Source: Parachlamydiaceae bacterium
GTDB lineage: Bacteria; Chlamydiota; Chlamydiia; Chlamydiales; Parachlamydiaceae
NCBI GenBank assembly: GCA_013414685.1
Contig: CP058704.1
Span: forward strand, 1,627,112 to 1,632,702
Length of the DNA stretch: 5,591 nucleotides
Direction: 5' to 3'
Shown here: piece by piece, positions 1 to 5,328 of the stretch
How positions within the stretch are numbered: the stretch's first letter is position 1
Layout: each line of letters begins with the position of its first letter
Notes under the pieces: generated by a model
Told to the model about the DNA's origin: nothing
Seen by the model: the letters and a program-made list of their open reading frames with translations, nothing else
Database searches by the model: none
Translations under genes and position numbers: made by a program

Positions 1-105
1 AATCCCCATTGCAGCACGAATTACACTTGCGGAAGCTGTTTGATCGCTTAAAAGTGAATATTCAGGTATTCCGCCAGGAGTGCCTGTTCCGCTGCCGGAA
101 ATCAT
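1..105 (-). CDS. N-terminus of an unrecognised protein, cut by the window edge
   Basis: Only the first 35 codons are present. The protein starts MISGSGTGTPGGIPEYS and continues LLSDQTASASVIRAAMGI. The start is well supported: GGAGG lies six bases before the ATG. It begins 24 bases after the stop of the TPR chaperone upstream, so it is probably the next gene of the same transcript. The Gly/Ser/Thr/Pro-rich, hydrophilic N-terminus without a Sec signal would suit a type III secretion substrate, but this is inference from composition and neighbours. Its ribosome-binding leader is identical over 17 bases to that of the 458-residue gene at 2702. The protein sequences after the start do not look alike. 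Confidence 0.7.
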   Translation of the reverse strand, partial: MISGSGTGTPGGIPEYSLLSDQTASASVIRAAMGI

Positions 106-111
106 ATTTAT

Positions 112-116
112 CCTCC
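112..116 (-). promoter_or_regulatory. Shine-Dalgarno of the gene starting at 105
   Basis: GGAGG on the minus strand, six bases (ATAAAT) before the ATG. This fixes the start at 105 and is part of a 17-base leader shared with the gene at 2702. Confidence 0.75.
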
Positions 117-129
117 AACCTTAGTTGTG

Positions 130-717
130 TTAAATTTTGAGATTTTTACGTTCCTCTCTAACTTTTTGTACAATGGCAGGGTCAATATTCAGTTTTGAGA
201 GAATATAATCATAATTCATGATCCATCTTTCTTTTTCCTGAGCATACTGCTGCTTATTTCCAGCTCTTTCAATAGCTTTTTCCATTGTGATAAGAGCACC
301 GCCATAATCTTCAGCCTCCATCAAACATTCACTCATTTTTACAAAGGGCATCGGATCTTCAAGATCTTGATACGCCAATTCCATCAAATTAGCTACAGCA
401 GCCAGCCAATTTTTCTGCTGGATGAAACATTGAATTAAAGCAATAGTGAATTTGGGGTAAGCAGGAACCATTGCTTTTAACCAACGAAATAGCTGGCTTG
501 CTTCTTCTATTTTATTTTGCTGGTAGAGGTTATAAGCATAACGATAGACATGATTTAAAAATTCTTCGCTGAATCCTAAAGCTTCTGCGGGCAAAATTCC
601 TTTTTCAAAAATATCAATCATCGCTTTTTCATGCCGTTTTAATTCTTCTGGTGTTAATCCAGCAGCATTTTGACTTATCACTTTTTTATGATTTCTCTTT
701 TTGACGGCCTTCATCAT
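130..717 (-). CDS. TPR class II type III secretion chaperone (LcrH/SycD family), chaperone B
   Basis: A 195-residue protein with the fold signature of SycD/LcrH chaperones, which bind translocator proteins in the cytoplasm through three tandem TPRs. The hallmark first repeat is visible as YRYAYNLYQQNKIEEASQLF (about residues 58-77). A second helix pair follows at about 90-115 (ALIQCFIQQKNWLAAVANL) and a third at about 122-150 (PFVKMSECLMEAEDYGGAL). The family is usually about 150-170 residues, so the N-terminus is somewhat extended and the basic C-terminus (KVREERKNLKI) is long. It lies 30 bases downstream of a second, divergent chaperone gene, in one operon. The start is uncertain. The ATG at 717 has no well-spaced SD, whereas an ATG at 730 in another frame has AGGAG five bases away. 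The 5' end may therefore hold indels, possibly in the A-runs of codons 5-13. Family assignment is confident; the client is unknown. Confidence 0.85.
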   Translation of the reverse strand: MMKAVKKRNHKKVISQNAAGLTPEELKRHEKAMIDIFEKGILPAEALGFSEEFLNHVYRYAYNLYQQNKIEEASQLFRWLKAMVPAYPKFTIALIQCFIQQKNWLAAVANLMELAYQDLEDPMPFVKMSECLMEAEDYGGALITMEKAIERAGNKQQYAQEKERWIMNYDYILSKLNIDPAIVQKVREERKNLKI

Positions 718-735
718 GTTTGTTTTCCATGGAAG

Positions 736-740
736 CTCCT
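736..740 (-). promoter_or_regulatory. Shine-Dalgarno pointing to an ATG at 730 rather than 717
   Basis: AGGAG on the minus strand with a five-base spacer (CTTCC) to an ATG at 730. That ATG opens MENKHDEGRQKEKS and then hits TAA. The chaperone frame starts at 717, 18 bases from this SD, which is too far for normal use. Adding one A to each of two A-runs (A5 and A6) just downstream would join the 730 start to the chaperone frame. Confidence 0.5.
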
Positions 741-747
741 TTTTTAA

Positions 748-1176
748 TCATCTATTTTTGATAGTACTTTTAGATGTATGGTCTAAATGTTGGAGGGTAA
801 GAATCGATCGGTCTTTGAGGATTTGATATTCTGCTTTTTCCCCTGCTTTTTGAATGGCCATTTTCAATGCAACCTTGGCGGATGGAATATCCTTCAAATT
901 CATAAAACAGTCTGACATATGGTAATAAGGAATAGGATTTTGTGGATCTATCAGGGTACAAAAAGTATAAATATCTGCAGCATCCTTATATTCTTTCAGC
1001 ATTTGAAAACAAGCTGCCAAGCCAAGCACATATTTGGTTTCGCTCCCATTCAACATCATAAGAACGCGGAAAATCTGCGCCGCTTCACTATATCGACCCA
1101 CCTGATAGAAATTATATGCTCTTGCATAAACGCCTTCAACTTGCTGAGTAGTTAAATTGAAGATATCCTTTGGCAT
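748..1176 (-). CDS. TPR class II type III secretion chaperone (LcrH/SycD family), chaperone A
   Basis: The open part encodes 142 residues with a very typical SycD/LcrH first TPR, YARAYNFYQVGRYSEAAQIF (about residues 17-36). A second repeat follows at about 50-74 (GLAACFQMLKEYKDAADIYT) and a third at about 84-108 (YYHMSDCFMNLKDIPSAKVA). Such proteins keep hydrophobic translocators soluble and partner-free until secretion. The ATG at 1176 is probably not the true start. No SD precedes it, and the upstream codons in the same frame (EVFKDGH, then MPKDIF) align with DIFEKGILPAEAL of chaperone B. A strong SD and ATG lie at 1299 in the same frame, but a TGA at 1242-1240 interrupts the reading. It shares the TPR core with its neighbour but is clearly divergent, so the two probably serve different clients. 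Confidence 0.85.
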   Translation of the reverse strand: MPKDIFNLTTQQVEGVYARAYNFYQVGRYSEAAQIFRVLMMLNGSETKYVLGLAACFQMLKEYKDAADIYTFCTLIDPQNPIPYYHMSDCFMNLKDIPSAKVALKMAIQKAGEKAEYQILKDRSILTLQHLDHTSKSTIKNR

Positions 1177-1299
1177 ATGTCCATCTTTAAAAACTTCATG
1201 AGTCAGAAATTTAATATTCTTTTCTTTTTTATTTCTCCTTCATGTATATTCTCGCCAATTTTTCGACCGCTTTTTAACTTGATGCCTGTCGCTTTTCAT
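1177..1299 (-). other. Probable missing 5' part of chaperone A, interrupted by TGA
   Basis: The ATG at 1299 is in the same frame as 1176, 41 codons upstream, and has GGGGAG five bases before it. Translation gives MKSDRHQVKKRSKNWREYT, then TGA (1242-1240), then 21 more open codons (RRNKKEKNIKFLTHEVFKDG and H) running straight into the chaperone. With this part the protein would be about 183 residues, close to the 195 of chaperone B, and it restores the helix before TPR1. The stop could be a real nonsense mutation, a substitution error, or compensating indels in the A-runs at about 1258-1262 and 1225-1230. Confidence 0.6.
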
Positions 1300-1304
1300 A
1301 TCTT

Positions 1305-1310
1305 CTCCCC
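1305..1310 (-). promoter_or_regulatory. Shine-Dalgarno for the 1299 start of chaperone A
   Basis: GGGGAG (within AAAGGGGAG) on the minus strand, five bases before the ATG at 1299. No comparable site precedes the ATG at 1176, so it argues for the longer chaperone. Confidence 0.65.
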
Positions 1311-1325
1311 TTTCAGGAAGTCCTG

Positions 1326-2702
1326 TTATCTAAAGATCGCTGAAATAATAGAGCTCATTTCCTGTAGGATACTATCTGCTAAGCTCGCCTGTTGGTTTGC
1401 AGCGTCGTTACTTTGGTTCACGTTGGTTTGCAAGGATTTTGAAGTATCCGAAATGGTCTGCTGGTTTGCCTGTAGCTTACTGATATAGTTTTGGTTCACG
1501 TTGTTTAAGTCGTTACGAACCTGTTGGGAGGCCTTATCATCCCAACCACTAGTACTGCCGTCAATGACCGTACCATCCCCTTGAGCAAAGGTATGCATTT
1601 GGTTGAGTTTGTTTGTATAGGAAGCCTGCCATTGGGTTAAGAAATTTAATTGATTGGATTGCGCTGCTGCTACCGTTTGGATTGTGCCGATCATATCGAT
1701 TAACAATTGAAGCACCTGGTCTAATACAATTGTGCTGTCAGGATCCATTGTCAAAGCATTAGGAGTATATTGAGGATTGTAATAGAGATTTTGAGTATAG
1801 ATGTACCAGTCAGCCAGAGCCTGGCTGCTATCAAAGAAACCTGTAGGGTTTGAACTCGTCGCTGTTTTGGCGAGCTCACTCCCATAAAATGCAGAAAGCC
1901 GCTGAGCAAAGACTTGTTGTGCGACTGTCCAGCTAGCAGGATTCGTAGAAAAGGTTCCTATAGGCCCCATGAAAGCTTCATAAATAGCCTGATATGACTG
2001 GATATATTGAGTGGCTGAAGCAGGATAAGTATTGTTATTGGTAAATATCCCTGAATTTATATAAAAGTTTTTCGAACTATTTTGAATCGCAGTTGTCGTT
2101 GTCATGTAGCTTAAAAACTGCGTATAAAAGTTGGGATAATTATAGTAGACACCCGCATTATTTGAAATTTGATAAGTGGTACCATTGACTGTCACATCAG
2201 GAACTGTTCCCGGCATGTCAGCCACTGACAACACAGAAAAGCTAAATTGCTTAATAAAATCTGTGAATAAAGCGCTAAATTGCCCCGGAAGATTGGAAGT
2301 TTGGATAATGCTCAAATCAGGGTTATCAGGGTTATTAATCCCGCTTATGTAAAGAAAAGCCTTATAAAGTCCATTGAGTGGACTGGCTGGATTTGATGGA
2401 TCGTATGCAGAGGCAGGAATCGTAGAAGTATCAGGATAGCCGTAAACATTTAAGTACAAATTATTGACGAAAGTCACTAAATCATAAGTTCTGCTTGAAT
2501 TAAATACATAAGGGGTCATTTTATTGCTTAAGGTACTCAAACCTATAGGCGTCGATGTTCCATATACGTTGATCTGCGCCATTTGATTATAGATCGCCGA
2601 ACTACTACCGATTGGAGACGTTGAGTTCTGCAAATCTCCAATGTAGCCAGCTGCTATATGACTGAGCTGAGGCCAATAAATTTCTGAATTGGTTAAGGTC
2701 AT
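1326..2702 (-). CDS. Unrecognised 458-residue hydrophilic protein, candidate type III secretion substrate
   Basis: An intact reading frame with a clear start: TGGAGG six bases before the ATG at 2702. The protein is rich in Asn, Gln, Ser, Thr and Tyr. It has no signal peptide and no membrane-length hydrophobic stretch. The bulk (about residues 20-330) contains Pro/Asn/Tyr-rich segments such as YYNPQYTPNALTMDPD and is likely globular. The last 120 residues look helical, with a predicted coiled coil near the end. Two copies of NVNQ stand 26 residues apart, and the chain ends in an amphipathic helix, LADSILQEMSSIISAIFR. A C-terminal amphipathic helix after a coiled coil is common in secreted T3S polymer, tip and filament proteins, but I cannot place it in a named family. 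It has its own upstream promoter-like site, follows a CopB-like gene and is followed 26 bases later by chaperone A, which suggests a chaperone-client pair. It occupies the place where CopD (SctB) might be expected but lacks that family's hydrophobic segment. Confidence 0.85.
   Translation of the reverse strand: MTLTNSEIYWPQLSHIAAGYIGDLQNSTSPIGSSSAIYNQMAQINVYGTSTPIGLSTLSNKMTPYVFNSSRTYDLVTFVNNLYLNVYGYPDTSTIPASAYDPSNPASPLNGLYKAFLYISGINNPDNPDLSIIQTSNLPGQFSALFTDFIKQFSFSVLSVADMPGTVPDVTVNGTTYQISNNAGVYYNYPNFYTQFLSYMTTTTAIQNSSKNFYINSGIFTNNNTYPASATQYIQSYQAIYEAFMGPIGTFSTNPASWTVAQQVFAQRLSAFYGSELAKTATSSNPTGFFDSSQALADWYIYTQNLYYNPQYTPNALTMDPDSTIVLDQVLQLLIDMIGTIQTVAAAQSNQLNFLTQWQASYTNKLNQMHTFAQGDGTVIDGSTSGWDDKASQQVRNDLNNVNQNYISKLQANQQTISDTSKSLQTNVNQSNDAANQQASLADSILQEMSSIISAIFR
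1412..1503 (-). repeat. Short direct repeat pair (14 bp, 78-bp period) inside the 458-residue gene
   Basis: The same 14 bases (plus strand TTTGGTTCACGTTG) occur at 1412-1425 and 1490-1503, exactly 78 bases apart. They encode the two NVNQ motifs that begin 26-residue units in the C-terminal coiled coil. Both units also contain NQQ further on (ANQQTISD and ANQQASLA). This points to internal duplication of a helical unit. Confidence 0.6.
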
Positions 2703-2708
2703 ATTTAT

Positions 2709-2726
2709 CCTCCAAAATTACGGAGG
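2709..2726 (-). promoter_or_regulatory. Hairpin covering the Shine-Dalgarno of the 458-residue gene
   Basis: The mRNA reads CCTCC, eight bases, then GGAGG, then ATAAAT and ATG. The upstream CCTCC (2726-2722) can pair fully with the SD GGAGG (2713-2709). All five SD bases would be hidden in a small G/C-rich stem in an otherwise AT-rich leader, which could make translation dependent on temperature, a protein or ribosome loading. The pairing is seen; regulation is inferred. Confidence 0.45.
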
Positions 2727-2800
2727 CTTTTGAGAACCTGAGAGTTATGTATTGAGAATTTTTATATAGCCTGCGCAATATCTCAAAAACCCTTTATTTT

Positions 2801-2819
2801 ATTATAGCATAATTAACAA
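2801..2819 (-). promoter_or_regulatory. Promoter-like site upstream of the 458-residue gene
   Basis: On the minus strand TATAAT (2806-2801) is preceded by TGC, giving a perfect extended -10. A TTGTTA like the -35 of the promoter at 5418-5446 is also present (2819-2814), but only seven bases away, so it cannot act as a normal -35. At the usual 17-base spacing there is only TATTTT. The site may work through its extended -10 alone. About 98 bases of leader would precede the ATG at 2702. Confidence 0.5.
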
Positions 2820-2843
2820 TTAAAAAATAGTTTTTACTTATTA

Positions 2844-3692
2844 TTATCCTTTTGGAGAAGTCACTTCATTTAATGTTCCACTCAACGTATTAAGAATATT
2901 TGTATGCAAATCTGAAAGCTGAGTTAAAGAATCAGTGTTATCTGACATTCCATCCAATAAAGAATTAAGAATTTTTTGCAGGTTTTTAATCATAGACTCT
3001 AATAAGGCGATAGTAGATTCATATTTTCCTTTTGCATCAGCAAGTCGTTTTTGCGATAAATTAATAAATCCTTGCAATGTACTATTAGTCGTCTGCAAAC
3101 CTGAATTGGCTAAGTTTGCCACAGCCATCCCCTGTGATAATCTATTCATTAAAGTAATGCCTTTATCGCTTTTAAGGACATTTTCTAAGAGTTGGATCAT
3201 TTGATCAAGAAGTTTACCGTCTTTAATTTTTTGAATCACATTTTGTATCATTCTCTGTACTGTTGTAACTGCTTCCTGAGATGTTCTCATTGCCGATGTT
3301 GTGGCTTTGGTTGCGGCAGCTGTAGCCTCTGCACTGGAAGCAGCAGCATCTGCCGCTTCCGCACCTCTGGAAGTATTAGAAGCGATTGTGACAGCCAACT
3401 CGGTTTGTTGTGCAACCGCTTCAGTAGCTTTTGCAGCCTCTTCAGTGATTTCAGCTGCTTTTTCAGAAGCAACACCTACAGCTTCTGCCATTTCGCCTGC
3501 ACCCTCTGCTTCTGCTCCTGGAACAAATAAAGCTGCAACTGCACAAGCAACTGTAAATGACATATTTACACCAAGTACAACCCATTGAATATCTTTATTA
3601 GGAACCCCGCACATTTTACAGAAATTTTGCACCCAACTTCCTTCTGTAATCATACTTGAGAGAATCGATTGAAGCTGCATAGGCCCAAGCAT
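2844..3692 (-). CDS. Longest intact piece of the CopB-like translocator (C-terminal 282 residues)
   Basis: This open frame can be read from an internal ATG (MLGPMQLQSILSSMITEGSW) to TAA, but no SD precedes that ATG and the family pattern runs on upstream in another frame. It is best seen as the C-terminal part of the broken gene. It holds one hydrophobic segment (residues 38-58), a long Ala/Glu/Thr-rich helical stretch (about 59-140, for example SEKAAEITEEAAKATEAVAQ), and a C-terminal helical bundle with GMAVANLANSGLQTTNSTLQ (about residues 188-207), resembling the segment of IpaB after its hydrophobic domain. The last 43 residues are closely similar to the end of the CopB-like gene at 5591-5458 (ILNSLLDGMS shared exactly), so the two are paralogues. 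Confidence 0.7.
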   Translation of the reverse strand: MLGPMQLQSILSSMITEGSWVQNFCKMCGVPNKDIQWVVLGVNMSFTVACAVAALFVPGAEAEGAGEMAEAVGVASEKAAEITEEAAKATEAVAQQTELAVTIASNTSRGAEAADAAASSAEATAAATKATTSAMRTSQEAVTTVQRMIQNVIQKIKDGKLLDQMIQLLENVLKSDKGITLMNRLSQGMAVANLANSGLQTTNSTLQGFINLSQKRLADAKGKYESTIALLESMIKNLQKILNSLLDGMSDNTDSLTQLSDLHTNILNTLSGTLNEVTSPKG

Positions 3693-3883
3693 AACGAGAA
3701 AAATGCAGGACCTGTGAAAAGAATAGTGGCAAACGCTGCAATTTCTGCGACAGCTTTTAATCCTTCCTTGAAGCGTTCTAATGACTTATTGCCATTTGCA
3801 GGTATCATCTTATCAATTGCTTCAGAAACGCCTTTAGATATTCCTTTAATCATCTGATCTGTCAGATGAAATTTTTGATCCAA
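3650..3883 (-). pseudogene. Frame fragment of the CopB-like gene: second hydrophobic segment
   Basis: The fragment encodes DQKFHLTDQMIKGISKGVSE and later AEIAAFATILFTGPAFF, a membrane-length hydrophobic stretch. Its last residues (SLCLGLCSFNRFSQV) are out-of-frame noise after the A5 run at 3699-3703. Adding one base there joins it to the 282-residue C-terminal piece as GPAFFLVMLGPMQLQ. Upstream it joins through the A5 run at 3882-3886 to TIASTAVFPLGLAFYF. Confidence 0.65.
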
Positions 3884-3959
3884 AAATAAAAGGCTAGACC
3901 CAACGGGAAAACTGCAGTTGATGCTATAGTCATTGCTTTCATGATAGGTTCCAGTGTCT

Positions 3960-4229
3960 TCATGACTTTATGCATTTTTTCTGCTTTTTGCTTTCCTTAT
4001 GCACTTTATTCAATTCATCCTGGCGTTCGCGAACTTGCTGATCAACCATTTCTTTTCTTGCTATAGACTCATCCTTAGAAACTTCTGATTGAGAACGTTG
4101 AAGATCGTAAACGGCATTTTGCGCATTGATAATCGCTACAGTAATGGAAGTTAACATATCCATCGTAACAGATTGATCAACACTTTCTGGCACAATTAAA
4201 ATAAGTTCATTGGAAACAGAATTCATCAT
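3960..4229 (-). pseudogene. Frame fragment of the CopB-like gene: coiled coil before the membrane region
   Basis: From an internal ATG the fragment encodes MMNSVSNELILIVPESVDQS, a helical stretch (TSITVAIINAQNAVYDLQRS) and a charged coiled coil (VRERQDELNKVHKESKK). The frame is open further upstream to about 4378 (NNASAKTKTQNN, PSTWQPDPGQVSS), so 4229 is not a real start. One base added to the T5 run at 3985-3989 links KESKKAEKMHKVMKTLEPI to the first hydrophobic segment. Confidence 0.65.
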
Positions 4230-4412
4230 TTCATTGACCTGAACATAAGCTGCCTTAGCAGGATTAGAGGCAACATCGTCAAATGTAGAGCTTACTTGTC
4301 CTGGATCTGGTTGCCATGTCGAAGGAAGATTATTTTGAGTTTTGGTCTTAGCGGAGGCATTATTAATTGTTTTTGAGCCAATTCTTTAATTTTTGGGGTG
4401 TCGTGGGATCGT

Positions 4413-4676
4413 TTATATCTTGAATGGCATTTTTAGTTGTTCCCCTTCAACCTCGCTTAAACCAGAAGCAGTTTTATTGTATTCAACTTGAAGATTGACT
4501 TGAAAGTTATCGTTTAACACCCCATTGTAAATACTGCTATTTAATTGAGGCGTCCATCCAGGCGGAACTCCATATTGCTGGCTGATTTGTTTTAAGGCAC
4601 CTTCTTGTAAACTTTTTAATTTCGCGGCTAATTTTCCGTCTCCTCCAGGAATCGGTGTACCTGGATTAAAGTGCAT
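4413..4676 (-). pseudogene. Frame fragment of the CopB-like gene: second copy of the repeated domain
   Basis: The fragment contains MHFNPGTPIPGGDGKLAAKL, then GALKQISQQYGVPPGW and YNGVLNDNFQVNLQVEYNKT. The frame is open upstream to the T5 run at 4728-4732. It ends in out-of-frame KMPFKI; one more base in the C4 run at 4442-4445 would instead give TTKNAIQDINDPTTPQ, a better continuation. Confidence 0.65.
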
Positions 4677-5008
4677 GAAAACAAGCGTCGCTTTTTCTTT
4701 GGGCGATAAATTAGATCCTTCAATGGCTTTTTAAAGGCTATATTATAGCTATCTGAAATATTGAGATTATATCCGGCATTTTTGACAGAAGAAGAAAATA
4801 CAGAAGGACTGACACCTTCTGATAAAGCCATCTGTTGTGCATTTCCCTGGATATCACTCAGGGTTGAATCCAAAGAATCTCCATTTTCTAGTTTAGCCCC
4901 AGGAGGATAAGCCCCAGGATTATAATAGGCAAATTGCAGCTTTGCTACATCCTGCTGTGAAAGATTATTAGCTTGAGCATAAGCTGTTACAGCATCATGA
5001 AAGGAATC
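4525..5008 (-). repeat. Tandem pair of a roughly 75-residue domain in the CopB-like protein
   Basis: Copy 1 lies at about 5008-4797 and copy 2 at about 4753-4525. Aligned pieces: DSFHDAVTAYAQANNLSQQD with SYNIAFKKAIEGSNLSPKEK; FAYYNPGAYPPG with FMHFNPGTPIPG; and GVSPSVFSSS with GVPPGWTPQLNSS. Copy 2 aligns through the frame break at 4728-4732 only when one base is added, which independently supports that repair. The copies are diverged, so this is an old protein-level duplication. No known domain is recognised. Confidence 0.6.
4628..4873 (-). pseudogene. Frame fragment of the CopB-like gene: first copy of the repeated domain
   Basis: The ATG at 4884-4873 is not the start: the frame is open back to about 5200 (IKDLLSQQILSNRPTLVSPG, then DSFHDAVTAYAQANNLSQQD). 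It includes the first repeat copy and ends in a basic tail (RPKKKRRLFSCTL) that is out-of-frame noise after the T5 run at 4728-4732. With one base added there the protein reads SYNIAFKKAIEGSNLSPKEK, which aligns with the first repeat copy. The internal ATG that opens the shorter frame is at 4873. Confidence 0.65.
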
Positions 5009-5153
5009 GATATAGACGTTTTCTTGTTCGCTCTGAGAGACGGGTAAAGGATTCTCGTCATTTTGATTTGTTTCTTTAATTTTGACACCCTCCAGTAAAC
5101 TCTGGAGATCTCTTAATTGAAAATCTTTTCCTGGGGAAACAAGTGTGGGACGG

Positions 5154-5321
5154 TTAGAAAGGATTTGCTGAGAGAGGAGATCTTTTATCTTGAGCCTTCT
5201 TCAGCGTGTCTTGCTCGACAAAAAAACCTGTATTTACAGCTTCTGTATTCCCGATCTGAAAATTTTCATAATTTCCGTACTGTGGAGTACTACTAGGCTG
5301 TTTATCCACATTAAAACTCAT
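5154..5321 (-). pseudogene. Frame fragment with the true start of the CopB-like gene
   Basis: The ATG at 5321 follows AGGAGG by eight bases. It gives MSFNVDKQPSSTPQYGNYEN, then FQIGNTEAVNTGFFVEQDTL, and stops at TAA (5156-5154) after out-of-frame RSPLSANPF. The following frame (IKDLLSQQILSNRPTLVSPG) is open from just after a TGA near 5201. The break therefore lies between about 5205 and 5155, possibly at the T4 run 5183-5186 or the AGAGAG stretch beside it. Unlike the other breaks, it needs one base fewer or two more. Confidence 0.65.
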
Positions 5322-5328
5322 AGTTTTA

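Larger units (their letters stand above)
2844..5321 (-). pseudogene. copB: CopB-like (SctE/IpaB/YopB family) T3S translocator, broken by about eight frameshifts
   Basis: Read in three frames, this stretch makes one protein of about 830 residues that follows the major hydrophobic translocator plan, a protein inserted in the host membrane as part of the T3S pore. In order: a polar N-terminus (MSFNVDKQPSSTPQYGNYEN); two copies of a roughly 75-residue domain (about 105-265); a helical region with a coiled coil (VRERQDELNKVHKESKK, near 440); hydrophobic segments near 465-482 (TIASTAVFPLGLAFYF), 522-545 (AEIAAFATILFTGPAFF) and 584-604 (VVLGVNMSFTVACAVAALFV); an Ala-rich helix; then GMAVANLANSGLQTTNSTLQ and terminal helices, as in IpaB. 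The start has AGGAGG eight bases upstream. Breaks lie near 5155-5205, 4728-4732, 4442-4445, about 4396-4400, about 4374-4378, 3985-3989, 3882-3886 and 3699-3703. At most of these, one extra base in a 4-5 base run restores the frame. Chlamydial CopB is nearer 490 residues, so this one is unusually long. The symbol marks family likeness only. Confidence 0.7.

Noticed and set aside
1240..1242. TGA read as an amino acid (altered code) in the chaperone A leader
   Set aside because: TGA is used as the stop of this same gene at 748-750, tryptophan is written TGG throughout, and only this one case would need it.
919..1488. Plus-strand open frames over chaperone A and the end of the 458-residue gene
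   Set aside because: They lie antisense to better supported genes, have no SD, and show no coherent domain or hydrophobic pattern typical of a real membrane protein.
2703..2843. Rho-independent terminator between the CopB-like gene and the 458-residue gene
   Set aside because: The spacer is AT-rich with T-runs but no G/C-rich hairpin precedes them. The CCTCC/GGAGG stem sits at the SD and is followed by ATAAAT, not a U-run.
3192..3588. Plus-strand open frames opposite the Ala-rich part of the CopB-like gene, one very Cys-rich and one very Ala-rich
   Set aside because: Their composition is the mirror of GCA/GCT/GAA repeats on the coding strand. They lack ribosome sites and the minus-strand frame has the family pattern.
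3699..4732. Programmed frameshifting or transcriptional slippage at the A/T runs
   Set aside because: The runs are only five bases long, no slippery heptamer with a downstream structure is apparent, and seven or eight required events in one gene would give almost no full-length product.
3960..4873. Several small independent genes in place of one broken gene
   Set aside because: None has a ribosome site at its ATG, each frame is open well upstream of that ATG, ends are composed of out-of-frame residues, and domain order across the pieces follows a single translocator.
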